Shown: positions 12,163 to 24,120, numbered from the stretch's first letter. The stretch is 64,000 nt of DNA from Paracentrotus lividus (GCA_940671915.1 CALNVZ010003434.1:10904137-10968136); one strand, 5' to 3'. The notes: a model not told the origin generated them from the sequence alone. A program made the numbers and translations.

Positions 12163-12439
12163 TACAGCTTCTCATGGTAATACGCATTCTTCGGATGAAT
12201 AAGCAACATTTTGAATGAAACTTTTTAGTTGAAAAAAAAAACAATCTTAATAGCCGAATGAGTAAGTTGTGCTTATTTTGAAAACAGAATAGCATGCACG
12301 GTACTAGATGGACGCACTCGTCGGGTGGGGGGGGGTGGTGGTTGAAGCTAACGGTACCATCTCCGTCACAATCCTTTAATTCACAATGGGGATACAGGAT
12401 TTGGAAATGCAGGTGGGTGCTCAGCAAACGAAAATTTGA

Positions 12440-12572
12440 AGAAAAAAAAAATACGCGGGCGCAGCCGAAAATTTTTTCTGATTTTTAACGATTGAACAGT
12501 CAAAAGGCATGGTTTTTTAAAGTTATTTAAAGGGGCGTGCGTCCCCTGTGCACCGCCTGGATCTACCATTTC
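12440..12572 (-). mobile_element. Fragment of the CAGTGGCGGATCCAGG MITE
   Basis: Read on the minus strand it shows ATGGTAGATCCAGGCGG, then GGGGACGCACGCCCC and, further in, TTTTCGGCTGCGCCCGCG. This matches the layout of the complete copy at 9717-9882 (GGATCCAGGC, GCGCCCCC, TTTTCGGCTGCGTCCCC). Ends have decayed; no target duplication was seen. Confidence 0.6.
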
Positions 12573-13708
12573 TGATTCATGCTCCGAATACTCATGATAA
12601 TGTGAATAACAAAGTGGGTGTAGATCTAAAAGAGGAAGCTAGCGGTAATAAACGGCATTTCCAGGGTCCCGCCTTATTTGACGTTGCCTATTTAGTAACC
12701 CCTTATTCATGTTTCGATGCATGTAATGTGAATAAGAGTAACAGTTACATCCCCGATCCAAAAGCCCTGGGGCTCTCATATCGATTGTTTCTATCCGTGA
12801 GCTCGCTGTCTTCTGGCATAATTACACTCATGCGCATGCGCGTTATTACTGAACAATCCGTGGGAAATGATGTGATGTGGATGAAGGGGCTGCATATAAA
12901 GGAATAATGGTCTACATGGTCTACTCATAAGATCACACAATAGAAGTTCATAAAGATATATCCATCTTTGTTACTATTTTGATTTATATCTACTGTATAT
13001 TACTTTTCAAAGACATTATAACCGCCTCAACTTTACATAGGATGTTAATATTAATGCCTAAGTAAACATCTTTTCGAAATAGGTTAAATGGCACGGGAAA
13101 AAAAAAAAGATTGACAATTGTATCTTTCGTATCAATACCAGGATTGTTCCGAGAAGAGAACTTAAACTTACAGTTTGAAATTTTCCACCACAATCGTTCG
13201 AATTTCTCAAATAAATCTACTTCGCATGTTGAATTAACCTAGAAATACATGCTTATTCAACATTATTTAACCAGACATGGGTCGTAACGTTACACTCGTA
13301 GCCTGCGTGCAAACTGATCGCCAATCATTAGAGTGTACAAGTCCAATAAACAGATCTCCGCATTTCATGTTCTTGGCGACCATTCGAATGTCATGTTCAC
13401 AATCTATGTTTCCGCAAGTACCGTGTGCGGTCCGCAGCCTGCGATAATCCCTCCGATTCCTTGCGATAATCCCTCCGTTTTTACAGGCAGTGGGTGTAGC
13501 AAGTGTGCAACTATTATCTTGCTCCTACGTGCCTGAAGAAACATACACCGTCGCGCGTCCAACGCAAGTATTTGTGGGGAATTCAAACACGGAAAAGAAG
13601 GCAGCAAAATGCGCGACCGACTTGTACGGTCTGTTGGAACGATGGCTTCACATGGTTGTTCAGAAGTTTAGCAACTGGAGAACGATTTACCAGAACGCTT
13701 CAAAGCGT
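12573..13708. other. No gene identified
   Basis: It holds a 119-codon frame (12548-12907) with no recognisable motif, a perfect TGCGCATGCGC word (12831-12841, the NRF1 consensus) and a short tandem copy of TGCGATAATCCCTCCG near 13441/13463. None of this proves an exon or promoter. Confidence 0.4.
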
Positions 13709-15180
13709 AGGGCCTGTCCCACAGAAGGCGATCGTTGTGGCGACAACCTACGAACTACCTGTCGCCACCATTCGCAGGTCCAATCGCCTTTAAAATCGTG
13801 AATTATCGCGTCTAGCGCTTAAAGAAAGGGAGCAAAATTCAATTCGTCATTGGATTTTCAACAAGTTTAACAATAAGGGAGTTTACAGTTACCGATAGGA
13901 GCTCTGTGACGTCATTGGGTCAGGGGTCATATGTACGTGGTCTCCTCTATATCAGGAATTCTTATGTGTGAAGTCTATGACACCTTTTGATTTACATATG
14001 GTTTTCATGCTTTTTATCGCTCATATTGTGAAAATAAGGATGAAGAATCGCACTTGTCTATCGATGAGATAGCCAGTGTAAACTTATTCCTATCTTTATT
14101 TTGATACCATGTTTATTTAAGTCTCTTTTCTCAATTGAAAGCGAAATTTGTAAGTTACCAACTCGCGTACGGCAAAGCAGCATTGAGTTCGCCGAAACTA
14201 ACGGGGCTTGAAATCTCGATATTCGGACCGGTGTGCATAAGTACAGAGTCGGTGTTTTTGCAACTTTCTGACAGGAAAAGGTTAATTAAAATCATGAAAA
14301 TGTCTCATCATATTATTCAACATGGCAAACGAGAAGGAAAAAACCGACAAAAAGAAATATACAGCTAGATTTTTGTCTGATAAGAATTTGTTGGTTGGTT
14401 GACCCATGGGTTGACTGTACGGTCGCCGCATTTTATGTATATTTGACCTGACCCCGGAAGTGGATATCGGAGACTCGCGCATGCGCAGATTGTATCTGTA
14501 AACTCCCTTATAGCCGGCGTCAGTTAGGTTCACGTCAATGACCGTAGCCTGTCTTCTCTTGTCGTGACAAGGTGCTATCGTAGATTGTCGTCAGATAGAA
14601 CATGTGTAGCAGAGTGAAACGGCGGCCAGTTGTAGGTTGCCGCGCTACAGCTTGCGTTGCACGCACCGCTGAACCAAACGGTCAGTGAAATTTAAGTCGC
14701 TACGGCCTTTGTCACCACCTACATTCACCAAAATCAGCATCGATACCATTGGATACTGTACAGTCGCCGCAAATTTTGAAATTTTCAAAAATCACTCACG
14801 ACCCAAATTATAACGCGCGACTGAGAGGACTATCACGAACCTAAAGGCGACAGGCCGCCATCAGGTAGAAAACACTTGATCGCCTGTGTCAGTCGCAAGG
14901 ATCGCCACAGTGCGCAAGTTCATATTTTTTGTTGATTTTAAGCTGCGACAAGAGAAGTCGAGCCGCGAGATGCGCGAAGGTCGGGGCTATTGTATTCGCG
15001 GATACAAGCTATTGTTAGTAATACTGTTTGCGTGGAAGCAAGTCGTTGTCGTAGCCTATCGTAGACAGAGTCGTAGATACGTATATGACCTACGGTAGCC
15101 TACGATTCTGACACGATTCTGGCAGGTTCTAACAGGCATAGGTTGTCGCCACAACGATTGCCTTCTGTGGAACAGGCACT
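13709..15180. mobile_element. 1.47-kb element, CCCACAGAAGGCGATCGTTG ends
   Basis: Inverted ends of about 40 bp. The left starts AGGGCCTGTCCCACAGAAGG and continues CGATCGTTGTGGCGACAACC; the right is the reverse complement with a few changes (AGTGCCTGTTCCACAGAAGG). The interior repeats words such as GTCGCCAC and CCTACG but has no transposase frame. A second element (13874-14510) is nested inside, so without it this element would be about 835 bp. No convincing target duplication was found. Confidence 0.8.
13874..14510. mobile_element. Nested MITE, TAAGGGAGTTTACAG ends
   Basis: A 15-bp perfect inverted end TAAGGGAGTTTACAG / CTGTAAACTCCCTTA bounds about 637 bp. It lies wholly inside the larger element at 13709-15180 and must have inserted later. 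The end itself contains TAA/TTA, so a TA or TWA duplication cannot be told apart from the repeat. Near the right end lie CCGGAAGT and GCGCATGCGC, which match ETS and NRF1 site consensus words. The frames at 14135-14533 have no known domain. Confidence 0.8.
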
Positions 15181-15233
15181 TAACGATTACAGCAAATAAA
15201 CTTATCGAATGTTGAAAATCACATTCAAAGCTT

Positions 15234-15468
15234 ATGCTGCAGTCACACAGACACTTACGTTGAGTTACGTCCGGTTGCGTCCAAAAATATTTTCTTTTCT
15301 GCGGATCCCCACTGATGCCTTCCCGTCATAGTCAGTAGTGATAATAGTGATAATTTTGTTCATTCAGTAAAACAAAGAAAGACATAAGAAATGATAGGAT
15401 AGAAGATGAAATAAGGTTAAAACAACAAAAAACGTGACTACATGTAAGTGTCTGTGTGACTGCAGCAT
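15234..15468 (+). mobile_element. ATGCTGCAGTCACACAG MITE, copy 1
   Basis: 235 bp with inverted ends ATGCTGCAGTCACACAGAC and ACTTACGT against the reverse complement on the right. Shared interior words include GTTGCGTCCAAAAA, GATGCCTTCCCGTCATAGTC and AACAAAGAAAGACATAAGAA. Two other copies lie at 23270-23505 (same orientation) and 53918-54155 (reversed). TAA/TTA at the ends would fit a PIF/Harbinger-type duplication. No coding capacity. Confidence 0.9.
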
Positions 15469-15515
15469 TAAAAGCTATGAATCTGTGAACATGATAAACG
15501 AGACTGGTTATACTT

Positions 15516-17382
15516 AAGGGGGCCGTAACACTGAGATCGTTCTATAACGTTCTATAACATTCTTGCCCGTTCTTTAAAAAAATGCTGAACGGGCTTTGGT
15601 CGGGTTGGAACTTATAACTTTGAAAAAAAATTTCTTGAATACGATACTACTAGTAGGCAGTTCATAAATAGTTCTCGTTACGTCAATTCCGTCTTTATCG
15701 CGTCCGCAATACGTTGTTATCCAGTTCAGACCGAGTAAACGGCTCGTTCACTCTATACCGTTCGTAGCACGTCCAAACCGTCACTAAAAGTGCCTATGCG
15801 TAGCATGATAAAAGTTAGGTACCATGTTCGTAGTGCGTCCTTCTCGTTCAGAGTAAGTCCTACCCGTTTAAGGAACGTTGTCACTACGTTTAATGTTAGA
15901 ACTGGAAGCCAGTACGATTTTTTTTTTTAACATGTTAAAAAAAAATCGGAATGCCTTTCCGTTCTCTCCGTTCGGGCCCGTTCACCAAGTTCGTAAACAG
16001 ATTGTCATGATTGTAAACGGTCTGTACTAGATTCTAAAAGGTCTGTACTACGTTCAGTCCGTGTGTAAACAGAATAAGCCCGTTCACCAAGAACTTCCAA
16101 GAACGCAGTGAGAACTAGCTCAGTGTCACGGGAATTATGACATGCCGTTCTGTTTAAAAATTGAAACGTATTGCTATCCAACCCCGTGCTATAAAGTCCT
16201 GAGCAGATTGAAATAGGTCTCAAGTACGTCCACTCCGTGTGTACATAGATTAAGCCCGTTCTGCAATAATTTCAATAACATGGTAAGAAATTGTTCAGTG
16301 TGATAGTAGTATAAGCGAATAGATCAGCTGTTTAATTGCCACACATTAATTGTTATAATTACAGAAATCTCAGAACTTTTAGAATAAATACGAAAAACGG
16401 CCATTGGTCCGCAAAGAACGCGTACATTTGACCTAATTATTTCTGGATTAAGATGAACAACGTTTGTATACAGTCCTCAATACGTCCATCACGTCTCTGC
16501 CTCGTCTGCAGTCCGTTTGTATCTAGTTAAAATCGGGCGAAAATGACCGTTTCCACGAAACAGAGCCCGTCTGAAACAATCCAAACCCGTCCCCAGTTAG
16601 TTGCAACCCGTTCTTAGTCAGTTCCAACTCGTTTCCAATGCGTTTCGTCCCGACCTAACTAGTTCTGGGTCGTTTTTAATCCGTCAAAATCCGTTCTTAC
16701 TCGTTCTTACGTCGACCAAACGGCCTCCAGAAAGTTCGTCTCGTTCTTACTTCGTCATCCGTGGCTAGAACGTGTTGAACGCAAATGCGTGCCCGTTTCC
16801 CATTAAAAAAAAAAATAGCCCGTTTTTGCCAGACCTCATGCGTCTTCGTAATACCCCCGTTACACTGAGCTCGTTCCTACTGCGTCCTGGTAAATTTTGC
16901 CGAACGGGCATAGTCTGTGTGTAAACTGAGTGGACGTAGTAAATACTTCTTACGATCTGTTTACGAACTTCATGGACTAGCTCGGTCGGATTTTCAAAAA
17001 AGTTGTGCTAGGACGTCTTACAAACGAGCATTGTATAGAACGACCTCAGTGTGACGGCCCCCTTACTTCAAGCTGATAATGAATATACAATGCTCGTTTG
17101 TAAGACGTCCTAGCACATCTTTAGAACGATTTAAGTACGGCAATTTCGTTTGTAGTACGTCCATCTCGTTTCAGGTACGTTGCCACCCCGTTAAATTTTA
17201 GAACGAGATGGGCGCCCGATTTTTTTGAACACTTTTTTGAAAATCCGACCGAGCTAGTCCATGAAGTTCGTAAACAGATCGTAAGAAGTATTTACTACGT
17301 CCACTCAGTTTACACACAGACTATGCCCGTTCGGCAAAATTTGCAAGGACGTAGTAGGAACGAGCTCAGTGTGACGGGGGTA
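15516..17382. mobile_element. Composite of two overlapping fold-back elements
   Basis: Element A (15516-17064) has inverted ends AAGGGGGCCGT and ACACTGAG, then TCGTTCTATA, with ACTT outside both ends. Element B (about 16853-17382) begins ACCCCCGTTACACTGAGCTC and ends in the complement; its two outer arms (16853-17013 and 17222-17382) match over about 160 bp almost perfectly. A third inverted pair, GTGCTAGGACGTC at 17005-17037 and its complement at 17084-17117, lies between them and encloses A's right end. The interior of A is a degenerate mosaic of CGTTC and CGTCC words. There is no open frame of note. The shared CGTnACACTGAG core shows A and B are one family. Confidence 0.85.
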
Positions 17383-20273
17383 TAAGGAACGCGTCTTAGC
17401 ACACGCGCTTCGAAATAGATTTGCATTAACTTTCTTGGAGAGTGTTAATGAAATAGAGAACTTCAATTGAAAACAATTAATGTTACGTATCTATTAAACT
17501 TGTCACATGCAAAGTAGAGTAATCGTGGTCCCACATAACGATGCATAAAAGTTTTCACGCCTACGTGTTTCTTTCCTCGGTTGAATTAAAACGAAAACAG
17601 TGAAATTTTGCAGCGAGCTCTCACGATGACGATGGAGACTTGGTGTTTTAATTAAGTAGCTGTGAAATTGTCCCCCAGGAGATATTCGAGATCAATTTAG
17701 TTTCCCCTTTGTTTGGTTACACGTAGAGTGACACTGACTTCCGCGTCTTAATATTAGACACCCTGTAGTTCTGCTGTTGGCAGTCTAACTCAATGGAAAT
17801 ATTGTAATATCCAAAATGTATGGCTCCGCCCAGGATGCCTTGTGAAGGAGTACACAGTGCCACAAAATAAGCATTGTGTTTGTAAAATTGAGAAGTCAGA
17901 ATACTTTTGGGAAAAGAAGGACATCAAATATTAGTTCAGCCATTTCCATATTCTTACTATCAGAATCTCATAACAAATTCACAATTCACAACGACACAGA
18001 AATATGGTAAGATGGCAATATGAATTTAGGCACATGCTTCGGAGGGCAAGTCTAACTTTAGTGAAGCTCTAGTCACAAATGATCGTACGAACGATGCGCT
18101 CGAGTTTTGGGGTTTGTAAGATTCGTAGGTGGAGATTACTTTCTTACGAATTACTTACGTCATTTTTACGACGTTCATACGATCATCTTAGGGGATTTCG
18201 TACGAAGTTGAATACAAACTTGGACAAGACCGCCGACCAATCTTCGAACTTGCAAATGGTCCGCGAACAGTAGTTTCTTACGGCTTACGTTATTTCGTCT
18301 GAGAAATTGTTTGCACGACGTACTTAACAGTTTTCAATGGCATTTGTGACCGAGGGTTGAGAAGATAAATGTTTAACCTGGTGCCCGGAATATGACTTCC
18401 AAAAATGCCACTTATAGAGTTGATTTATTGTTTAAAAATAAATATGCATACATATAATTATATACAAGCCTAATTTCATAGACTAAATTTTCTATTCATT
18501 GTCATGTAGATCGAAGGATCTACGTCATCATCTTTTAATAAAACTGTTTCGTCTTTTAAAAGTCGTTATTAAACCCGTCATTCAATAATGGAAAGTTAGC
18601 TGTGTTTTATTTGTTTAGGCACCCTGTTTAAAGAGTACTTGTGACCCATGCATGATTACAGGCCGATTGGATGGTCAGAGATGATCTACGGGAGAGTTTG
18701 GAACAGGTGGTAAATGACCCACTTCAAGTCAAACACCCAAAGGATCTACCTGTATGCATTGTTTATACATGGTGCCTTCGTGTAGCTTTGCCTTAGATTA
18801 TGCTTCCTGCAGGTAACATGAATGTGAATAGGTGGGAAATGCGTATGCCAATTCCTTAGCGCCGTAAACTAGATTTGTTTCACACCTTTTTGCCTTTATG
18901 TCATGTAATCATGCATTGACACAGATGGTTATATTTGACTCATTGGGCAGAAAAGGATTCATTATTCTATTTTAATTTTAGATTTGATCACTTAATTTTC
19001 TGAATGAAATATGAAACAGGGAAAATATATGAGTTTGTTTAAACCACTCATTAACACATATTTTAACATTAAAAAAGTTTTGACAGCCCCTCCCCTATCT
19101 TTCAAAATATGCGTGTGCGCACCCCGCCCCACCCACTCTCCACTCGTAGGTCCGCAGTTGTTACATATAGGCCTAAATAAATATAGCGTAAGTAAATGAA
19201 TACTTACCATTTAAATGAATAACTAATTAGAACTTAACAAAATTTAATATTACATAATATTCAGTAAAAAGTAGTTTTTAATCATGTTCTTAATTCCTAA
19301 CTGATGATATCTAAACACAATTCACCCAACATATCACCATAAATATGTATCCATCTCGTTCAATGACAAATAATCAGGACATTAACCCATAGTTAAGTTT
19401 AGCATGTTTAATATTCATTTATACTTACCACATTTTGGATGAGCTTCTACAGGTCTTAAAGTCATAAAAAGATGCCCTTTGAATCTTCACTGATATTCAA
19501 CTTCCAACATAGAGCATACATGGGTTTGATGCAATAATAAAATACTTCGATTGGAAATTATTACATATCTAGGATGTGTGCTGCAACGAAAACACGTTAA
19601 ATTACAACTTTCATCTAAACAAGTTTAAATCAAATTGTACCCAACCAAACAAAGCTGATTGATTTAATCCGACAGTTTGAAGTCCATGTAGATCGGTCAC
19701 TTTGGCGAACTGAAGGAAATGAATTGATGCTTGTAGTTTTTGGTATTATTTTGTAAGAACTCTTAAAGTTAATTCTGTTTTTGTTTTTGTTTTATTTTTT
19801 GTTTTCTTATTTCCCACTGATAGGGTCACGTAAAACCATCGCGGGGTTAGCCCAAAATAATTTTTCGATCATAATATTAGCGGGATACAATAACCTGTGT
19901 TGTGGAAGGTCAAGGTTGACCTCAAACACACAAACAGTTTAATATGAGTAATTCAATTACAGCTACCTTTTTTTTATTTAGTTATTTATTTTAAATAGGC
20001 CATACGAGGGCTACGCCATAAGGATGGTGTTTGATGTGCTGGCAGTCCTTGATCATTATTATTAATTATATAACTCAATTTAAGAATGTTGAATAATCCT
20101 GTCCTCTGATTGGTCAAAAGTCTGGTCATAGTTTTAGCCAGGCCTGGCCAGGGAGGCTGAGCGTTCAATAGTCATCGTTCAATAGTCGTTTTGATAGTAA
20201 TTTTTCAACTGCAGTCAATTGTTGATACGATCCGTGATTTATAGCACAGGACAGCGTTCCGCGATTCGAACTT
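17383..20273. other. No gene seen; CGTACG-rich patch and promoter-like words
   Basis: At 18075-18330 CG-containing words (CGTACGAA, TTACGTCA, CGTACTTAA) are unusually dense, recalling the composite element upstream, but no ends were found. GACACCCTGTAG at 17757 is the complement of a mariner-type end word. Near 20111 lies GATTGGTCA (reverse CCAAT) and at 20137-20148 the perfect palindrome GCCAGGCCTGGC, both within 170 bp upstream of the exon at 20274; they could be promoter parts, which is inference. Confidence 0.4.
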
Positions 20274-20493
20274 ATGGATGAAGATCAATTGCGTGATTTA
20301 ATTAATGCAGCAGATAGTAAGAACACTAAAAATTCCATGAAATTTGCCATGAATGTTTTTGAAGAATACCTACATGAAACTAGGCCTAATACTCATCTTC
20401 ATAGCGTGAACGAACTGCCAAATTCGGAGCTGGATAATGTTCTGCAGAGGTTCTACGTTGGTGCTAGGCAAAAAAATGGTGAGTTTTTCTTCG
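20274..20493 (+). CDS. First exon of a Crypton/DUF3504-type protein
   Basis: The frame opens ATGGATGAAGATCAA and reads 75 codons to a stop at 20499. The protein has the layout of the N-terminal part of Crypton-derived proteins (KCTD1, QRICH1, ZMYM2 family and many marine invertebrate copies): an acidic start, a segment NTKNSMKFAMNVFEEYL (about residues 17-33), a variable linker, then LPNSELDNVLQRFYVGAR (about 48-65) and KNGEF. In the family this is the core-binding half of a tyrosine-recombinase-like domain; the catalytic half would lie in later exons. Two donor sites are possible, GTGAGT at 20479 and GTATAT at 20494. Downstream exons were not found, so it may be a live gene, a transposon gene or a remnant. 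Recognition is from motif memory, not a search. Confidence 0.6.
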
Positions 20494-20504
20494 GTATATA
20501 AAAT

Positions 20505-20666
20505 ATATAGTGACTGCCTTAATATTCGGGGCATGAGTTGTTTCTAAAGGCTCGAGGGGGCCTTCCATCCAGCTATGACCCCTCGGCAAGCTTCGGGGTC
20601 ATAGCTAGATGGAAGGCCCCCTCGAGCTTTAGAAACAACTATTGCCCCTCATGGCAGTCACTATAT
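20505..20666. repeat. 162-bp near-perfect hairpin
   Basis: Two arms of about 75 nt face each other around the loop TCGGCAAGCTTC (20583-20594). The arms run from ATATAGTGACTGCC at the outside through GAGTTGTTTCTAAAG and CTCGAGGGGGCCTTCCATC to AGCTATGACCCC at the loop; mismatches cluster at 20519-20530 and a few single positions. It starts 11 bp after the second candidate donor of the exon at 20274, so in a transcript it would lie at the start of intron 1. It could be a hairpin MITE or fold-back end. Confidence 0.9.
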
Positions 20667-20994
20667 CTATACTATTCGTTATCAGTTATAGGTACCAGGC
20701 CTTGTTCTTGTGCAATGTGTTTAAAAATACCTCCATTGTTGTTCACTTTTATTGTACCGTATATGATATTGGGGGAATGTATAATACGGAAATACATAAA
20801 TCCGCCCTATGGTCTACTTATAAAAAAGAGGGAGAAATCGACTGTTTATGCACAATATATTCGATGTCACGCCACTGGAAATTGCCAGGTAAGAACTCTA
20901 CCATTGAAATATAGAATACATAGACAGACCAAAGGAGAGTTACTTGATGCATCCATCTGCGATGGAGTATTCCTGACAGTGGTTTGAACCTTAC

Positions 20995-21440
20995 ATGCTG
21001 AGAATTAGAGAGGAAAAAAGAGGGGGGGGAGAAGGAGAGAGAGAGAGAGAGAGGGGGGGGGGAGAGAGAGAGAGGGGAGAGAGAGAGAGCCGGGGGGGGG
21101 GGAAAGAGAAATATGATTGGAAGAAAATACGGGAGACGCAGATAGAGAGAGGCGGAGAATGTAGGGAGGGTAGGAATACCTAAAAACGGAGGGTGGTTAG
21201 AAGAGGGACCTGTTGGTGGGAGAGGCGTGGAGGGGGTGGGGCATGGTAAAAGAGCAAAAGAGATATATGAGATATAGAGAAGAAGACATATCGACAGAGA
21301 GAGAGAGAGAGAGAGAAAGGGAGAGAGATGGAGAGACACGTACAATAATAGAAAAGATACAAAAACAAAGAAATTGTGAGAAATAACAGACGATAGAGTA
21401 GAAAAGAAATCAACAGAGAGAGAGAGAGATGGAGCGGTGA
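20995..21440. repeat. GA/G-rich polypurine tract
   Basis: Runs of GA and G (21016-21110, 21295-21335, 21415-21432) give a long polypurine strand. The predicted frames rich in S/L/P on one strand and E/R/G on the other are artefacts of the composition. Confidence 0.9.
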
Positions 21441-23269
21441 ATACATGTCCTAATAACGAGAAACACAGACAAATATATTAGTTATAGTGAAACATATAAA
21501 CGGGTGCACAAAGAGACAATATAGGTTTTAAATATAAATACAATCCAGTATGAAGATTCAGAGAGAAAGGCATCCTCAAGAAAATGTGGTTGAACATTTT
21601 GGCGGGAAAATGTCTCCTCCTTTCCACCACTACAAAATGAAATGCCCGATGATCATCAGTCGTCAAATGCATTATCTTGATTGCTTGGACTGCGGAGTGA
21701 TGAAGCGCGTAGTAAATAGATGAGCATTTAGTATAGTCATGATGTCACAACGAATTGAATCAGAATGCCTTCATATTAGAGCATATACATGCACAGTTTA
21801 CCTCTTACTGGGTTTCCGACTGGTCCGCTGTGAGATCTTACGGTGTAAAATCATTTCATACGTAAATTGAATGGACAATTTACTCTTTCTTTATGAATAT
21901 TATCAGTTCATACATGTCATATGTGAGGGTTTTTTTGTGTGTGTGTGTTTTTTTCATTTACCAAAGATAAAAATTATCGTAATTCATGATTATCAGATTA
22001 TACAAAGAAAGAAACATGAGAAATTATAAACTAAAAGGAAGCGAAATTGGTAAAAGTCTCTTTGTGATTAAGTTCGAATTTCAAGAATAATTTTTTAAAA
22101 AGCAAAATATGGAATTATGAGTATAACTTAGCAGTAGTTTTTCTTTTATTTCCTACTTTTGAAGAGCTGGTGAATGGTTTTTAAGCGATTACGCCATAGC
22201 ACCCCTGTGGAATATCTCCTCGACAGTTTCCCAAACAAGAATGCACATTTCTTGTGGGCGTCGTCCTATATCATGTACCAATGGAATTATAACAAATAGT
22301 TAAGCTACTCTTTAAAACATTCATACTAATGGATATTGTTTCCTACTTCGCTTTAGTGTTTTCCATCAATTTATCTTGAGGATCTTAAGCATCTCTAATA
22401 TTTTGAATTGTATATCTTACAAGTCTCAATGGACTCAAATGAGTGAAGTCATATAATTTTGGTTATTTCCTGTTGTGTTCAATTCATTTTTGTGATGATT
22501 TTTTATGATGAATACGTCCATATTGGTGGTATAATTGACATACTCATGATCACTTTTCAAATTGCTATTGAGCAAGTTCCCTAGCGAAGTATAAAGATTG
22601 CAATTTGAACACCGCTTGAGGGCGTTTGATAAAATAAAACCGTCAAATTTTATTCAGCTTTAAAATATGTGAAAAAACTAATTTCTAAGCATATTTTTTG
22701 TTAAACGTGGGAGGTTCAATAATCCGTCAAACCTTTTTATGTGTCAACGATTAGATGCTGCAAAGTGATTCACATGATTTTCATTTACATGATTAATACG
22801 TTAAGATTATTTGTATTGTGTATTTGTAAAGGAAATAAATATTAATTGAAATGAAATTAAATGAAATCATTATTACTAACCGCTGTACATTATTTTGAAT
22901 GTCAAAGAGATTCTTACAGTTTTTCCATAGGCTAAAAAGACTTAGACTCGTACGAAGAAAATACATTTTACTTAAATCATGTATCCAAAGTTCTTTTTTA
23001 AAACATTATATTGAATATAGAAATATTTGAAATCTCCTTCATCTGTTCATGTTAGTACTGCTCTTACTTTGTCAGATTCATTGTTTTGCTGCAATTATTT
23101 GAATTTTGTCAACGTACACTCGTGATGCACAATGTGGTAACTCAGTATATTTCGCTCCTTTCGAATGAGTTGAAATAGTTATGATTTCATATTACTCAAA
23201 ATAAGTAATAATGTAAAAAGGGACGAGAAGTGCCAGAATATTTCCTAATCTGTACACTGCGTTGTTGTA
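21441..23269. other. No gene or element seen
   Basis: AT-rich DNA with a short GT run near 21938-21950. Open frames are short and without recognisable content on both strands. Confidence 0.5.
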
Positions 23270-23505
23270 ATGCTACAGTCAAACAGACACTTACGTTGAG
23301 TTACGTCCGGGTTGCGTCCAAAAATTATTTTCTTTTCTGCGCATCCTAACGGATGCCTTCCCGTCATAGTCAGCAGTGGAAATAGTGATAATATCGTTCA
23401 TCCAATGAAACAAAGAAAAATATAAGAAATTATAGAATATAAGATGAAATAAGGATAAAACAACAAAAACGTAACTATACGTAAGTGTCTGTGTGACTGT
23501 AGCAT
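23270..23505 (+). mobile_element. ATGCTGCAGTCACACAG MITE, copy 2
   Basis: 236 bp, ends ATGCTACAGTCAAACAGAC and complement, same orientation and interior order as the copy at 15234 (GTTGCGTCCAAAAA, GATGCCTTCCCGTCATAGTC, AACAAAGAAAAATATAAGAA). The left end is preceded by TA and the right followed by TA, so the extended end reads TAATGC on both sides. Confidence 0.9.
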
Positions 23506-24089
23506 TAAACATGAGTGCATCCGTGTACGGTTTTGCAAATGGCGATATTCAGACATAAATATCTTCGTGATAACATCATATTTTTGAAGGAAAACCCTCT
23601 ACATTTTTGGCTGTTAAATCATCCCTCTAAACATTACTATACCATACAAAGATGACAAATCAACAATATTTTACTAATTCTTCTTCCACAAAGTTATTCA
23701 CGCCCTTTAAGAATAGGGAAGTCTCTTTGCTATTAATTATGATACAAGTCACAATGCGGTCATGCCCTCCCCTCTGTGGGCCCGGGGCTCCAAGTTTATA
23801 TAAGAAATGAAATTGCCCTTGAACCATAATGACGGGCTTTTAATTAATCCAACCCTTTTTTACCCGGGCTCACTATCTGGGTCTAAACAGCCTATGGGGA
23901 CGCGTTTATCGACTGGCGACAGATTCACGAGTCCTGTATACAGATCATCATGCTTTCTTCAATACTGCTTTATCATCAATCTGAATAAACCATATCACTC
24001 ACTTGCTTTTTATTTTGAGATTCTAGTTTAGGTTTAGATATCGAACATTTTTGAAATGTTCGTAAAAAAGATGGTATACAGTGAAGGCT

Positions 24090-24120
<31 letters not shown>

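Noticed and set aside
12548..12907. 119-codon frame as an exon
   Set aside because: Its start lies in a MITE fragment and the rest shows no known domain.
20818..21446. Serine/proline/leucine-rich frames
   Set aside because: Translation of the GA/CT tract opposite strand.
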